Source: Natrinema zhouii
GTDB taxonomy: Archaea; Halobacteriota; Halobacteria; Halobacteriales; Natrialbaceae
Length of the DNA: 64,000 bases
Assembly (NCBI RefSeq): GCF_013456555.2
Contig: NZ_CP059154.1
Coordinates: 1,488,001 to 1,552,000 of the forward strand
Reading direction: 5' to 3'
Shown here: positions 17,140 through 26,447 of the stretch, in pieces
Numbering within the stretch: the stretch's first letter is position 1
Layout of the letters: the number at the start of each line of letters is the position of its first letter
Position numbers and translations under genes: made by a program
Notes under the pieces: model-generated
Seen by the model: only the letters and a program-made list of their open reading frames with translations
Told to the model about the DNA's origin: nothing
The model's database searches: none

Positions 17140-17844
17140 TCAGCGCCTCGAGGAGTTCGACCGACCACGTGTCCCAACGGCGAGCACGCGAGCGCGCCCG
17201 GCGACCATCCCGACCAGGAATCCCGCGAAGTGAGCGAGCAGCGCCACGCCGGGCGAGGCGGTGGCGAGGGTGACCGCGATCGCGAGCCCGATGAAAACGA
17301 GGATCGACAGCCACTGCGGAACGTCGACGAACGAGGCCAGCCCGCTCGAGAGCCGATTCGACGCGACGAGATAGCCCAGCAGGGCGAAGACGGCACCGCT
17401 GGCACCGAGGACGCCCGGCGTCGGCGCGATGGGAACGAACGGCAGCGCTGCGAGCCCACCTGTGAGGACGATCTGGGCGACCCCTGCAATGGCACCCGTG
17501 ATCGCGAAGAAGGCGTGAAAGCGGAGCCGCGTCGTGGCCCGCGCGACCGGCCAGCCGAAGACGAGCAATGCGAGGGTGTTCGAGAGGAGGTGGCCCAGCC
17601 CGCTGTGGGCGTAGACGCTCGTCACGATCGTCCACGGATTGGTCGTCAGCGGCGGTGCGAGAACGAAAAACGCGCCCATCACGCCCGCGAACGCGGTGAG
17701 TCCCTGCACGAGAAAGACGACGACGAAGACGACGATGATCTCGAGGAGCGGGCTGCTCGAGCCGGGCTCGGACCCGTCATCCCCACCGGAATCGGATTGC
17801 CGGTAGGTCGCCGACTGTGATCGTGACCGCGAGCGCCTCGCCAT
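17140..17844 (-). CDS. Rhomboid family intramembrane serine protease
   Basis: 234 residues from the Met at MARRSRSRSQ (nine extra codons upstream are possible). After a basic/acidic 30-residue cytosolic tail come about six membrane spans. The catalytic pair is present: Ser in GASGAVFALLG (about S149) and His in HFAGFLVG (about H205). HSGLGHLLSN supplies the conserved H/N of TM2. It cleaves membrane proteins within the bilayer; substrates are unknown. Confidence 0.93.
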   Translation of the reverse strand: MARRSRSRSQSATYRQSDSGGDDGSEPGSSSPLLEIIVVFVVVFLVQGLTAFAGVMGAFFVLAPPLTTNPWTIVTSVYAHSGLGHLLSNTLALLVFGWPVARATTRLRFHAFFAITGAIAGVAQIVLTGGLAALPFVPIAPTPGVLGASGAVFALLGYLVASNRLSSGLASFVDVPQWLSILVFIGLAIAVTLATASPGVALLAHFAGFLVGMVAGRARVLAVGTRGRSNSSRR

Positions 17845-18086
17845 AGGGACGGCTGCCACGGCGAACGACAAAAGTCCCGGCGTTTACTGGGTCGGAGCGA
17901 CTCCTACCGAGGGCTCGAGTGGAGTACAATACGGCCCGAACGGAGAGCGCTGCCGAGGCTCGAGCGGGAACGAAATGCTCGTGACCGTCCGGCTTCGCTC
18001 AGCTGCCGCTCGCTGACTCGTGTTCGACGGCCGCAAAAACGGTAAAATCTCGTATTCGAGCCGATCAGAACGGCCTCGATGAGCGA

Positions 18087-18395
18087 TTAGTCTTCGAGGA
18101 CGATCTCGATCGAGACGTCGTTCGGCACCTGGATGCGCATGAGCTGGCGGAGTGCGCGTTCGTCGGCGTCCAGATCGATCAGGCGCTTGTGGACGCGCAT
18201 CTCCCAGTGCTCCCACGTGGCGGTCCCTTCGCCGTCAGGCGACTTCCGGGTCGGAACCTCGAGGGTCTTCGTCGGCAGCGGGATCGGACCGCTCAGGTTG
18301 ACGCCGGTGTTGTTCGCGATCTCGCGGACGTCGTCACAGATGTTGTCGAGGTCGTCTGGACTCGTGCCCGCGAGTCGAACGCGTGCTTGCTGCAT
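18087..18395 (-). CDS. rpsJ: 30S ribosomal protein S10
   Basis: 102 residues. [20 protein letters not shown] at the N-terminus, [20 protein letters not shown] in the exposed loop region and [18 protein letters not shown] are archaeal S10/S20e signatures. The ATG follows the EF-1alpha stop with no gap, the order found throughout euryarchaea. It is part of the head of the 30S subunit. Confidence 0.97.
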   Translation of the reverse strand: MQQARVRLAGTSPDDLDNICDDVREIANNTGVNLSGPIPLPTKTLEVPTRKSPDGEGTATWEHWEMRVHKRLIDLDADERALRQLMRIQVPNDVSIEIVLED

Positions 18396-19661
18396 TTATT
18401 CTTTCTCGTGAACTTCGAGGACCTTTCCGGCGGCGATGGTCTGACCCATGTCGCGGATGGCGAAGCTCCCGAGTTCGGGGATCTCGCTGGATGGCTCGAT
18501 GCTGAGCGGTTTTTGCGGTCGGATGGTGACCACAGCAGCGTCACCCGACTGGATGAAGTCGGGGTTCTCCTCGGCGACCTCGCCGCTTGCGGGGTCCATC
18601 TTCTTGTCGATGGACTCGATCGTACAGGCGACCTGTGCCGTGTGGGCGTGGAAGACCGGGGTGTAGCCGGCCGTGATCACGCTTGGGTGCTGCATGACGA
18701 CGATCTGCGCCTGGAACGTCTCGGCGACGCTCGGCGGGTCGTCGGCTGGGCCACAGACGTCACCGCGGCGGATGTCGTCCTTGCCGATGCCGCGGACGTT
18801 GAATCCGACGTTGTCACCGGGCTCGGCCTTGGGGACTTCCTCGTGGTGCATCTCGATCGTCTTCACTTCGCCGCCCACGTCGCTGGGCTGGAAGGAGACG
18901 TTGTTGCCGGTATTCAGGACACCGGTCTCGATACGTCCGACCGGGACGGTACCGATGCCGGAGATGGTGTAGACGTCCTGAATCGGGAGTCGGAGCGGCG
19001 CGTCCGTCGGTGGCTCCGGCTCCGGCAGGCTGTTCAGGGCCTCGAGCAGGATTTCGCCGTCGTACCACGGCGTGTTGTCGGACTCCTCGGCGATGTTGTC
19101 GCCCTCGAACGCCGAGATCGGGATGAACGAGGCGTCGTCGGTGTTGAACTGAACCTGCTTGAGCAGTTGCTCAACTTCCTCGACGACCTCGTTGTACGTC
19201 GACTCCTCGTAGTCGACGATGTCCATCTTGTTGATGCCGATGATGAGTTCGTCGATACCGAGGGTACGAGCCAGGAAGACGTGCTCCTGGGTCTGGGGCG
19301 CGACACCGTCGTCAGCCGCGACGACGAGGACGGCGTTGTCCGCCTGGGATGCGCCCGTAATCATGTTCTTCACGAAGTCACGGTGGCCAGGACAGTCGAC
19401 GATGGTGAAGTCGTACTCGTCGGTCGAGAACTCCTGGTGGGCGATGTCGATGGTGACACCGCGCTCTCGCTCTTCTGCGAGGTTGTCCATGACGTAGGCG
19501 AACTCGAAGCCACCCTTGCCCTTCTCTTCTGCTTCTTCGCGGTGCTGTTCGATGACGTGCTCGGGTACGCTCCCCGTCTCGTAGAGGAGTCGTCCCACGA
19601 GCGTACTCTTCCCGTGGTCAACGTGACCGATAATGGCCAGGTTCTGGTGTTGGTCGCTCAT
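18396..19661 (-). CDS. tuf: Translation elongation factor 1-alpha
   Basis: 421 residues. G1 [10 protein letters not shown]3 DCPGHRDF and G4 NKMD are all present; [16 protein letters not shown] is the switch region. GTPase that carries aminoacyl-tRNA to the ribosome. It is the first gene of a two-gene operon with S10 and has the strongest-looking promoter in the window. Length and start match the family. Confidence 0.98.
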   Translation of the reverse strand: MSDQHQNLAIIGHVDHGKSTLVGRLLYETGSVPEHVIEQHREEAEEKGKGGFEFAYVMDNLAEERERGVTIDIAHQEFSTDEYDFTIVDCPGHRDFVKNMITGASQADNAVLVVAADDGVAPQTQEHVFLARTLGIDELIIGINKMDIVDYEESTYNEVVEEVEQLLKQVQFNTDDASFIPISAFEGDNIAEESDNTPWYDGEILLEALNSLPEPEPPTDAPLRLPIQDVYTISGIGTVPVGRIETGVLNTGNNVSFQPSDVGGEVKTIEMHHEEVPKAEPGDNVGFNVRGIGKDDIRRGDVCGPADDPPSVAETFQAQIVVMQHPSVITAGYTPVFHAHTAQVACTIESIDKKMDPASGEVAEENPDFIQSGDAAVVTIRPQKPLSIEPSSEIPELGSFAIRDMGQTIAAGKVLEVHEKE

Positions 19662-19713
19662 TGTTATAGCTCACGCGCAGAGGCGCTTATATCGGTCTCT
19701 TTGGCACGTTGCG

Positions 19714-19732
19714 GTTAAAACCATTTCGAAAG
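19714..19732 (-). promoter_or_regulatory. BRE/TATA promoter of EF-1alpha
   Basis: On the minus strand TTCGAAATGG-TTTTAAC combines a BRE-like purine box with a TATA element about 50-55 nt before the ATG, implying a leader of about 25 nt. It resembles the S24e promoter. Confidence 0.6.
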
Positions 19733-19893
19733 CGTATTCAGCCGATCCCGGCGCCGTCTTGCGGTTTGTGTCACATACACACGGTCTAACCGAACGGCTG
19801 CAGTCCGTCTCATCGGTCGATTTCACCGATCGTCGAACAAAGTCGATGGCGAGCCTGGCGAATCGATGACGGCGAGTTGATAATAGAGCGCGT

Positions 19894-20841
19894 CTACAGC
19901 GGGGGGAGCCGGCCGACGTCCGAGAGCACTGCCGTCGCCGTCTCCGGTCCGCCCGCACCGCGCCCACTCGAGTGCAGCGAGCCCGCATTGCGGGTCTCGA
20001 TCTGTACGATGTTTCGCGTACCAGTCACCGCGAGCGCGCCGTTTTCGGGGACGAGCCGCGGGCCGACGCGGATGCCGTCGCGCGTCGCCTCACCGATGAG
20101 TCGGATCGTGCGGCCGTCCTCGGCGGCGAGATCGAGCGCGCTGCCCGGAATGTCCTGAATTCCCGTGACCGTTGCGTCCTCGAGCGCGAAGCCGCCGTCT
20201 CCCAGCACGTTCGCGAGGATGACGAATTTGAGCGCGGCGTCGGTGCCGTCGACGTCGAACGTCGGGTCGGCCTCCGCTACACCGAGGTCCTGGGCCTCCG
20301 CGAGGACGTGCTCGTAGTCGAGCCCCTCGGCGGCCATCCGGGTGAGGATGAAATTCGCGGTGCCGTTGAGCACGCCCCGGACCGCGGTGACGGCCTGTGG
20401 CGTGCAGTCCTCGATCGTCGACAGAACGGGAATCGCGCCGCCGACGGTCGCCTCGAACCGGATCGAGCCGGCGCTCTCGGCCTCGAGCGCGCGCAACTCC
20501 TCGTAGCGTTCGGCGACCGGTCCCTTGTTCGCCAGCACCACGTGGCGGTCAGCCTCGAGTGCACGTTTCACGTGCGCGAAGCCGGGCTCGGCGTCGCCGA
20601 GCGTCGTCGGCGTCACTTCGACGAGCACGTCGTAGTCCGTCTCGAAGACGTCCTCGGGATCGTCCGTACCGATGGCCTCGCCGCTGACCTTGCGTTCGAG
20701 GACCGCATCGACGGCGATCCCGTCGGGATCGACCGCGGCGCTGGTGGAGTCGGCGAGCGCGACGACCTCGTGGCCGTACTCGCCGGCGAGATTGGCCACG
20801 GAGCGGCCGACGTCACCCGCGCCGAGAATCGCGAGCTCCAT
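19894..20841 (-). CDS. hom: Homoserine dehydrogenase
   Basis: 315 residues. N-terminal Rossmann motif LGAGDVGRSVA, the Lys-containing VVLANKGPVA of the active-site region, GGAIPVLSTIEDC, and RGVLNGTANFILTRM identify homoserine dehydrogenase, which reduces aspartate semialdehyde for threonine and methionine. It lacks a C-terminal ACT domain. That role is probably met by the ACT protein encoded directly upstream, whose stop overlaps this start by one base. Confidence 0.94.
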   Translation of the reverse strand: MELAILGAGDVGRSVANLAGEYGHEVVALADSTSAAVDPDGIAVDAVLERKVSGEAIGTDDPEDVFETDYDVLVEVTPTTLGDAEPGFAHVKRALEADRHVVLANKGPVAERYEELRALEAESAGSIRFEATVGGAIPVLSTIEDCTPQAVTAVRGVLNGTANFILTRMAAEGLDYEHVLAEAQDLGVAEADPTFDVDGTDAALKFVILANVLGDGGFALEDATVTGIQDIPGSALDLAAEDGRTIRLIGEATRDGIRVGPRLVPENGALAVTGTRNIVQIETRNAGSLHSSGRGAGGPETATAVLSDVGRLPPL

Positions 20842-21410
20842 CAGGCCTCACCTCCGAGCAGCGGTTCGACGACGGTTAGCTCCTTGTCCGTCCCGATCGC
20901 GCGGATGGCTGCGAGCGCCTCCGTGGACCGGCCGGAGTTGATCGCGAGACGGGCTCGAGCGCTCGCGACGCTCTCGGTTCCGTCGGGCGCGGCCAGCGAG
21001 AGGTCCTGCACGACGGCGTCGGCCTCGTCCTCGATTCGCGAGAGCGTGTTCGAGAGATCGGTTTCCACGAGGTGGCCGATCAGGATGACGTTCATCTCCT
21101 CGCCGTAGTGCTCTTCGCCGGCCTGGATGACGTTGACGCCGGCGTCGCGCAACGCCTCGACGATGCCGTCGAACCGGTCGGGGGGACACTCGATGTCGAC
21201 CTCGACGGGGATGTGCCCGCGAGGCGTGATGTTGCCGCGTTCGTGGTGGATACTCAGCAGATTGCCGCCGTTGTTGGCGATCGGCGAGAGCGCGCGAAGC
21301 AACTCGCCGGGTTCGTCGACGAGTTCGAGCCGGACGGTATAGGCGCGGACGCCGCCGTCGGTTTCGGCGTCGGGTTCGTCCTCGTCGCTGGACTCGGGTG
21401 GGTTACCCAT
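20841..21410 (-). CDS. ACT-domain amino-acid-binding protein
   Basis: 189 residues. After an acidic linker, residues about 20-95 form an ACT domain (VRLELVDEPGELLRALSPIA; LLSIHHERG). A second alpha/beta part follows. It probably senses an aspartate-family amino acid and regulates Hom, with which it overlaps by 1 bp. The start is fixed by a strong AGGAGGTG (21417-21424) 6 nt before the ATG; the alternative GTG at 21419 lies inside this SD and is rejected. Confidence 0.9.
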   Translation of the reverse strand: MGNPPESSDEDEPDAETDGGVRAYTVRLELVDEPGELLRALSPIANNGGNLLSIHHERGNITPRGHIPVEVDIECPPDRFDGIVEALRDAGVNVIQAGEEHYGEEMNVILIGHLVETDLSNTLSRIEDEADAVVQDLSLAAPDGTESVASARARLAINSGRSTEALAAIRAIGTDKELTVVEPLLGGEA

Positions 21411-21416
21411 CGCCGA

Positions 21417-21424
21417 CACCTCCT
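21417..21424 (-). promoter_or_regulatory. Strong Shine-Dalgarno deciding the ACT-protein start
   Basis: AGGAGGTG on the minus strand, complementary to the 16S rRNA tail, 6 nt before ATG at 21410. A TATA-like CCCTTTTACG lies further up, near 21470-21480, so this is a leadered mRNA. Confidence 0.65.
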
Positions 21425-21613
21425 GCTTGCGGGCATCTACTTGTCATGGTGTATGCACCGTAATGGGCGCGTAAAAGGGTATAGGACTTCCCAAAACTCT
21501 CCGTCCCTGTCAACGATGGCCACAGGCGAGCGAGGAGCGGCGGAAGGGGAGACCACGGATTGGCAGCTACGACCATCCACGCGGGTCCGGATCGGGTCCG
21601 TCGGTTCCGCAAC

Positions 21614-21979
21614 TCAGAGGTGGTCTTTGCCCGGATTCGACGAGCCCCAGTCGCCGCGGCCGCCCTCGGTCCGGTCGACGCCCATGATCGACTCGGGCTG
21701 GTCGGGGCCGCCGAGGCTGTCGCGCGCGTCGGGCACCCGAATCGTCACCTCGCTGATCTCGGGCCACGTGATGAGTTCGGCCTCGATGTTGCCCGACGTC
21801 ACGTCGCTGACCGAACAGCCCTTGCAGCCGCCGCCGAGTTCGATGATGACCTCGCCGGTCTCGGGATCGGCCGCGCGGACCGCGCTGGTCCCGCCGTGCA
21901 TCTGGATGATCGGCATCTCGCGCGCCATCCACTTCTCGACGCGTTCCTGGAGCGACGGTTCGTCCTCGGAGTCAGTCAT
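21614..21979 (-). CDS. NifU C-terminal-like Fe-S scaffold protein
   Basis: 121 residues. The Nfu domain is defined by GGGCKGCSVSDVTSGNIE with the Cys pair C52/C55 that holds a labile 4Fe-4S cluster for transfer to apoproteins. The last 30 residues (after RVPDARDSLGG) are a haloarchaeal tail. It lies 200 bp from the ACT/hom operon, on the same strand. Confidence 0.92.
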   Translation of the reverse strand: MTDSEDEPSLQERVEKWMAREMPIIQMHGGTSAVRAADPETGEVIIELGGGCKGCSVSDVTSGNIEAELITWPEISEVTIRVPDARDSLGGPDQPESIMGVDRTEGGRGDWGSSNPGKDHL

Positions 21980-22039
21980 GCGTCATGCTAGGATCTCGAA
22001 CGGTGAATAAGTTGGGTCGCGCCGCCGAAATCCGGCGAA

Positions 22040-23377
22040 TTAATCCTGAACGTTTCCGCGCCGGCGCAACCACTCGAGCGCGACCCCACCACTGACGAGG
22101 CCGGCGAGGCCGGTAAAGCCGGGGATCGGACTGCTCCCGTCCGTCTCGCTCCGACCGTCGGGTTCAGCCGGGAACGTGTAGAGCGCCCCCTCGAGCGACG
22201 TATTCGGGATCGCCTCGGTACTGCTCGCGATGAACGTCTCGCCGGGCTCGAGGACGCGAGCCGTCCAGAACCCCGTTTCCTCGGCGTTTCGCCACTCGGC
22301 GAGCAGTTCGGGAGCCGCGGGATCGGACACGTCGTGGATCTTCACGCCGGCTCGGTACCACGACGAGTATAGCCGACCGTCGCGAAGCTCGAAGTTGTGC
22401 GCGGTCGTCCACATGCCGCCGCCGTTAGATTCATCGTCCGCCCGCGGGGCATCGATCGACCCCTGATGGACGGGGTCAGCGGCATCACTCACGTCGTAGA
22501 GGTCGATTCCACCCGGTCGATCCGGTTCCGCACCGCCGGTCGCCCAGGCCTCCCGTCCGACCGCCAGCAGGTCACCGGTGTCGTCGACCGCCGCGTAGTG
22601 ATCGTTGCCGGGCAAGCCGTAGGCGGCCTCTCGCCAGCTGTCGATCGCGCGCTCCGCCTCGAGCGTGGTGTCCTGTACGTGGGAGATGTACGCCGGCTCG
22701 GTCGGCTCGCTGACGTCGAGCAGATAGGTGCCGGCGTTCCAGCAGGGAAGATAGGCGATCCCGTCCTGGACGTAGACGTCGTGGATGTAGCGGGCGAGCC
22801 AGTGGACGTCGCGCCAGCCGGGTTCGTGTTCCAGCAGCGACCAATAGCCGACCTGCGTAATCTCGTCACCGCCGACGTCGAAGATGGCGAGTCGATTCGT
22901 CTCTTCCGCGTTCTCGACGACGTACAGCAACTCATCCACGAGATAGCAGTTGTGGATGTGGTAGCCGGTCCGGTGTTCGCCGACCGGATCGGGGTTTTCG
23001 GGGTCGCTGACGTCGTAACAGCGGAACCCGGCGACGCTGGATCTCCGGTTGGCCGGTCCCGCGATGACCAGCAGACCACCGTCGACGGAGACGTCGAGGA
23101 TTTCGGTCATCGTCTCGCCCTCGAGTTGGACGTCACGCTCCACCGCGAGGAGCGTCGGCTCGGCGGGATCGCTCACGTCGACGGTCGCGAACCCGGTCGT
23201 GGCGGCGACGTAGGCGGTCTCGCCGTCGTCCCCGGCGACGGCTTCCGCAGCGCCGGTGATGGGGACCTGACCGAGCGGCTCGATCGTCGCCTGCCCTCGA
23301 GCGGTCCCGACGACTCCCGGGGCGGACAGGCTGAGACCCACAACGCCACTCGTTCGCAGGATCGCTCGCCGCTTCAT
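22040..23377 (-). CDS. Secreted LVIVD-repeat beta-propeller protein
   Basis: 445 residues. The N-terminus MKRRAILRTSGVVGLSL has a twin-Arg and a hydrophobic stretch, so Tat export is likely. The body is a series of LVIVD-type repeats (ATVDVSDPAEPTLLAV; CYDVSDPENPDPVG; LLDVSEPTEPAYIS; LYDVSDAADPVHQG; IHDVSDPAAPELLA). The C-terminus has SPIPGF, a hydrophobic span and RRR, resembling a PGF-CTERM archaeosortase signal. It is probably an anchored surface protein of unknown ligand. Confidence 0.88.
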   Translation of the reverse strand: MKRRAILRTSGVVGLSLSAPGVVGTARGQATIEPLGQVPITGAAEAVAGDDGETAYVAATTGFATVDVSDPAEPTLLAVERDVQLEGETMTEILDVSVDGGLLVIAGPANRRSSVAGFRCYDVSDPENPDPVGEHRTGYHIHNCYLVDELLYVVENAEETNRLAIFDVGGDEITQVGYWSLLEHEPGWRDVHWLARYIHDVYVQDGIAYLPCWNAGTYLLDVSEPTEPAYISHVQDTTLEAERAIDSWREAAYGLPGNDHYAAVDDTGDLLAVGREAWATGGAEPDRPGGIDLYDVSDAADPVHQGSIDAPRADDESNGGGMWTTAHNFELRDGRLYSSWYRAGVKIHDVSDPAAPELLAEWRNAEETGFWTARVLEPGETFIASSTEAIPNTSLEGALYTFPAEPDGRSETDGSSPIPGFTGLAGLVSGGVALEWLRRRGNVQD

Positions 23378-23479
23378 GGCTATAACAGGGAGGTACAGCT
23401 ACATAGAAGGTAGTCACTCGAGCGCGCAAGCAGAAACAGATGCGTCCGTGAGTTCAGAAAGCAGCCGTCCGCGAGCGAC

Positions 23480-24457
23480 TCAGCGGCGCAGCCGTCGCCG
23501 GTCGCCGGTCCCTTCGGTCATGGCGCTGGCGAGCGCCCCTTCGACGACGACGTCATCGCCGAGATCGGTGACGCGGATCTCGGGAACGTTCGTCATCACC
23601 ATCTCCGAGACGCGCTCGCGGATGGGGTCGACGACCAGTTCCTCGTTGTGTAACGCGACCGCACCGCCGACGGAGACGACGATCGGTGCGAACGCGTGGA
23701 CCACGTTCGTCACGCCGATCGCGTTCCAGTGGGCGAGCTGTTCGATGACGTAATCTGCCAGCTCGTCCTCGCCGGCGAGGTCGAAGACATCCTTCGCCGT
23801 GAACTCCGGCCCCTCAAGCGGGAGATCGGTCGAGATCGTCGGATCGTCGTCGGCGAGCAGTCGGGCGTAGTCGGGGATGGCGTTGCCGGAGCAGTAGGCC
23901 TCCCAGTGGCCGTCGCGGCCACAGCCACAGGTCAGTCGACCGCGGGGGTCGATGACGTAGTGGCCGACCTCGCCGGCGTTGCCGTCCCAGCCGCTCGCGA
24001 TCCGGCCGTCGGAGCAGACGCCGGCACCGATCCCCGAGGAGATGGTGATATAGACCATGTCGTCCGGGTTGCTGGCGGCGTGAAACCGCTCGCCGATGAC
24101 GCCCGCGGCGGTGTCGTTGTGGAGGTAGACGTCCTCGCTGTCGATCAGCTTCGCGATCGGTCCCGTCAGGGGGATCCGGTCGATCGAGTCCGGCAAGTTG
24201 GCCGGATCGATCACCGTCCCCTCCGCGAGATCGAACGGGCCGATCGAGCCGATCCCGGCGGCGGCAATCCGTTCGGGATCGACCGCGGCCTCTCCACAGG
24301 CGTCGCGAAGCGTTCGGAGAACTCCTTCAGTCACGTCGATACCTGTCGGCCCGCGCGGCGTCGATCGGCGGCTCGCACCGATCGTCGTCCCGTCGGCCTC
24401 GGCGACGACGGCCCGGACGTTGGTCGCGCCGAGGTCGACGCCCGCATAGTAGACCAT
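23480..24457 (-). CDS. ROK-family sugar kinase (glucokinase type)
   Basis: 325 residues. GVDLGATNVRAVVAEADG is the ATP phosphate-1 motif, NDTAAGVIGE contains the catalytic Asp, GIGAGVCSDGRI is the phosphate-2 loop, GEVGHYVI is the sugar-contacting His, and CGCGRDGHWEAYCSG is the ROK zinc site. The family phosphorylates glucose or related hexoses; glucokinase is the usual call in haloarchaea. It stands alone, with a low-complexity region beyond its start. Confidence 0.9.
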   Translation of the reverse strand: MVYYAGVDLGATNVRAVVAEADGTTIGASRRSTPRGPTGIDVTEGVLRTLRDACGEAAVDPERIAAAGIGSIGPFDLAEGTVIDPANLPDSIDRIPLTGPIAKLIDSEDVYLHNDTAAGVIGERFHAASNPDDMVYITISSGIGAGVCSDGRIASGWDGNAGEVGHYVIDPRGRLTCGCGRDGHWEAYCSGNAIPDYARLLADDDPTISTDLPLEGPEFTAKDVFDLAGEDELADYVIEQLAHWNAIGVTNVVHAFAPIVVSVGGAVALHNEELVVDPIRERVSEMVMTNVPEIRVTDLGDDVVVEGALASAMTEGTGDRRRLRR

Positions 24458-24559
24458 GCTGTCCTAGGGACGACCGCGGCCGTACTTAACTACCCAGATT
24501 ATACTCGACAACGAGTAGCGATTTCGATAGGTTTCAGCGTCGATACCGAGCGCCGCGGC

Positions 24560-24690
24560 TGCCGGCAACGACGGCGATGACGGTGATAACAGCGATGACA
24601 GTACCAATAGCACGACGGTGACGACTGTGACGACGGAGACAGTCACGACAGCGACGACGACAGCGATGACGACCGCTCCCCATCAGCGAT
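24560..24690. repeat. Low-complexity GACGAC/GACAGC-rich tract
   Basis: About 130 bp built from variants of gacggc, gatgac, acgacg and gacagc. All frames read as simple repeats (Thr/Val/Asp-rich), so it is not credible coding sequence. It sits between the divergent ROK kinase gene and the 144-residue protein gene. A weak TATA-like site (catatgtatg, about 24700) lies at its right end, 28 nt before the ATG at 24732. Confidence 0.5.
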
Positions 24691-24731
24691 CTGGCAACAT
24701 ATGTATGCCACTCCATGACATAGTTCGTCGT

Positions 24732-25166
24732 ATGGCCACCGACGACACAGCTCCGGAAGCAGCGGCCGAATCGGACCCGGCAACGGCGCTATCCGAAACG
24801 GAACTCGAGGCCCTCCACGAGGTCGAGTTGGGGCTCGAGTGGGCCCAGCGCGCACAGGGCTGTCTGCTCGAGTTCCATCACGCGACGGGTCACGGCATGG
24901 ATCACCTCTCCCAGGCGGAGGAGTTGCTCAGGGCGGCCGGCCGCGACGATCTCGCCGACGCGATCCGCACCGACCTCCTCCCTCACGGCGTCGTCGACGA
25001 GGACCGGTGGTCCTACGACGTCCTCGAGAACTTCCAGGAGAGCCTGCTGGCCGAGACGCGGTCGCTCGAGCGGCGTGTTCGACGGGAACTGGCCGACGGG
25101 GAGCGCCACGTCCGCGAGCGGCGTCAGGAACGAGAGTGGAAGCGACGCGCCGACGAGCCGTACTGA
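24732..25166 (+). CDS. Conserved haloarchaeal hypothetical protein (144 aa)
   Basis: The start is the Met before ATDDTAPEAAAES; upstream in-frame codons are low-complexity. The protein is mostly helical and highly charged: LSETELEALHEVELGLEWAQ, HHATGHGMDHLSQAEELL (His-rich), and a C-terminal basic/acidic helix RELADGERHVRERRQERE. The His cluster HHATGHGMDH may bind metal. I know similar proteins in haloarchaea, but no function. Confidence 0.75.
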   Translation: MATDDTAPEAAAESDPATALSETELEALHEVELGLEWAQRAQGCLLEFHHATGHGMDHLSQAEELLRAAGRDDLADAIRTDLLPHGVVDEDRWSYDVLENFQESLLAETRSLERRVRRELADGERHVRERRQEREWKRRADEPY

Positions 25167-25263
25167 GGGAACCGAAGAGAGCAGATGAAGCAGTAACTGA
25201 GGGGATCAAACAAAGCGAATAAAAGCGGCGAACGGAATCGGCGGGAGCGTCGGCGCGTCGTCG

Positions 25264-25728
25264 CTACTCCATCACGTCGAGGTCGCGGAAGTAGGTGACT
25301 GGGCAGGGTGCCTGCAGAATGATTTCCTGGGAGACGGAGCCGAGAACGGCCTTTTCGGCCGGCGAGCGACGTCGACCGCCGACGATCATTCGATCCGCGT
25401 CGACGTCGATCGCCATGTCGACGACCTGGGAGCTGACCTCCCCGAGTGCACCTTTGATTTCGTAGTCGACACCGGCCTCCTCGAAGCGTTCGGCGAGTTG
25501 GGGGACCGGTGCGCGCCGAGCGGCGACCTCGTCGGGGTCGACGTCCTCGACGCGGGCATTGAGGCCGAGGTCATCGTGGACGTCCTCGTACTCGTCTTCC
25601 GTGAAGGCGTGGCCGATCACGACCGTGGCACCGAGGGGGTCGGCGATCTCGAGAGCCGTTTGGGCGAGTTCCGGTGCGCGTACTGTGTCCATCGGTCCGA
25701 CTGCGAGGAGTATCGTCTCGATTGCCAT
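25264..25728 (-). CDS. Universal stress protein UspA family (copy 1)
   Basis: 154 residues from the Met at MAIETILLAVGPMD. The ATP-binding signature GGRRRSPAEKAVLGSVSQEII near the C-terminus and PCPVTYFRDLD at the end are typical. Paralogous to the next upstream gene (25875-26324): both share the ETVLLAVGP-type start and GGRRRSP loop. The pair is tandem, 146 bp apart, and probably arose by duplication. Confidence 0.92.
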   Translation of the reverse strand: MAIETILLAVGPMDTVRAPELAQTALEIADPLGATVVIGHAFTEDEYEDVHDDLGLNARVEDVDPDEVAARRAPVPQLAERFEEAGVDYEIKGALGEVSSQVVDMAIDVDADRMIVGGRRRSPAEKAVLGSVSQEIILQAPCPVTYFRDLDVME

Positions 25729-25874
25729 ACCGGCACACTGGTCGGGCCATCCGCTTAAGTATTCTCGTCGTTGCAGTATTCGAGAAAACGACGCACGAGT
25801 GGCCGGGAACCACCGTTCTCCGTTGACGTGCTGTCGATCGACAAGAGGTCGACAGCGATCGATCAGTCCTCGAA

Positions 25875-26324
25875 TTACTCGCTCCGGACGAAGGTGACGG
25901 GGCACGGCGCCGAGAGGAGCACTTCCTGGGCCGTCGAGCCGAAGACGGCCTTCCCCGTCGGCGACCGACGCCGTCCACCGACGACGACTCGGTCGGCACC
26001 GGCACTCGAGGCCAGATCGACGATCGACGGCCCGTGTTCTCCGACTGCGCCGCGGATCTCGTAGTCGATCTCGTGCTCGTCCAAAATGGCCTGCAGATCG
26101 TGGATCGTCGAGTGACGCGACGCGACCGCGTCGGGGTCGATCTCGTCGACAGTTCGGTCGAAATCGAGGCGATCGAGCACCTCGTCGTACTCGGTGCTGG
26201 TAAAGACGTGTGCGAGGACGACGGTCGCACCGGCGGGTTTCGCGATCTCGAGGACCGCTTCGGCCAGCTGATTGCTGCGGTCTGCGTCTCCGGGCCCGAC
26301 TGCGAGCAACACTGTCTCTAACAT
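25875..26324 (-). CDS. Universal stress protein UspA family (copy 2)
   Basis: 149 residues from the Met at MLETVLLAVGPGDADRSNQL. GGRRRSPTGKAVFGSTAQEVL is the nucleotide-binding loop and APCPVTFVRSE the end. Compared with copy 1 the central HVFTSTEYDEVLDRL aligns well, supporting duplication. It is divergent from the SDR gene, with 123 bp between the starts. Confidence 0.92.
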   Translation of the reverse strand: MLETVLLAVGPGDADRSNQLAEAVLEIAKPAGATVVLAHVFTSTEYDEVLDRLDFDRTVDEIDPDAVASRHSTIHDLQAILDEHEIDYEIRGAVGEHGPSIVDLASSAGADRVVVGGRRRSPTGKAVFGSTAQEVLLSAPCPVTFVRSE

Positions 26325-26447
26325 GAACGGCGGATTACTCGCACACCACCGTAAATCCGCGGGTGGCAACCCGTGGGATCCACCGCTGTCGCGGGCGAGT
26401 GAGCGGCGGTCGGACAGTTTTTCCACGCCCTCGCCGACTACGGACGT

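Noticed and set aside
24464..24646. A 60-residue Val/Ser-rich minus-strand ORF
   Set aside because: It is a product of the simple-sequence tract rather than a credible membrane protein.
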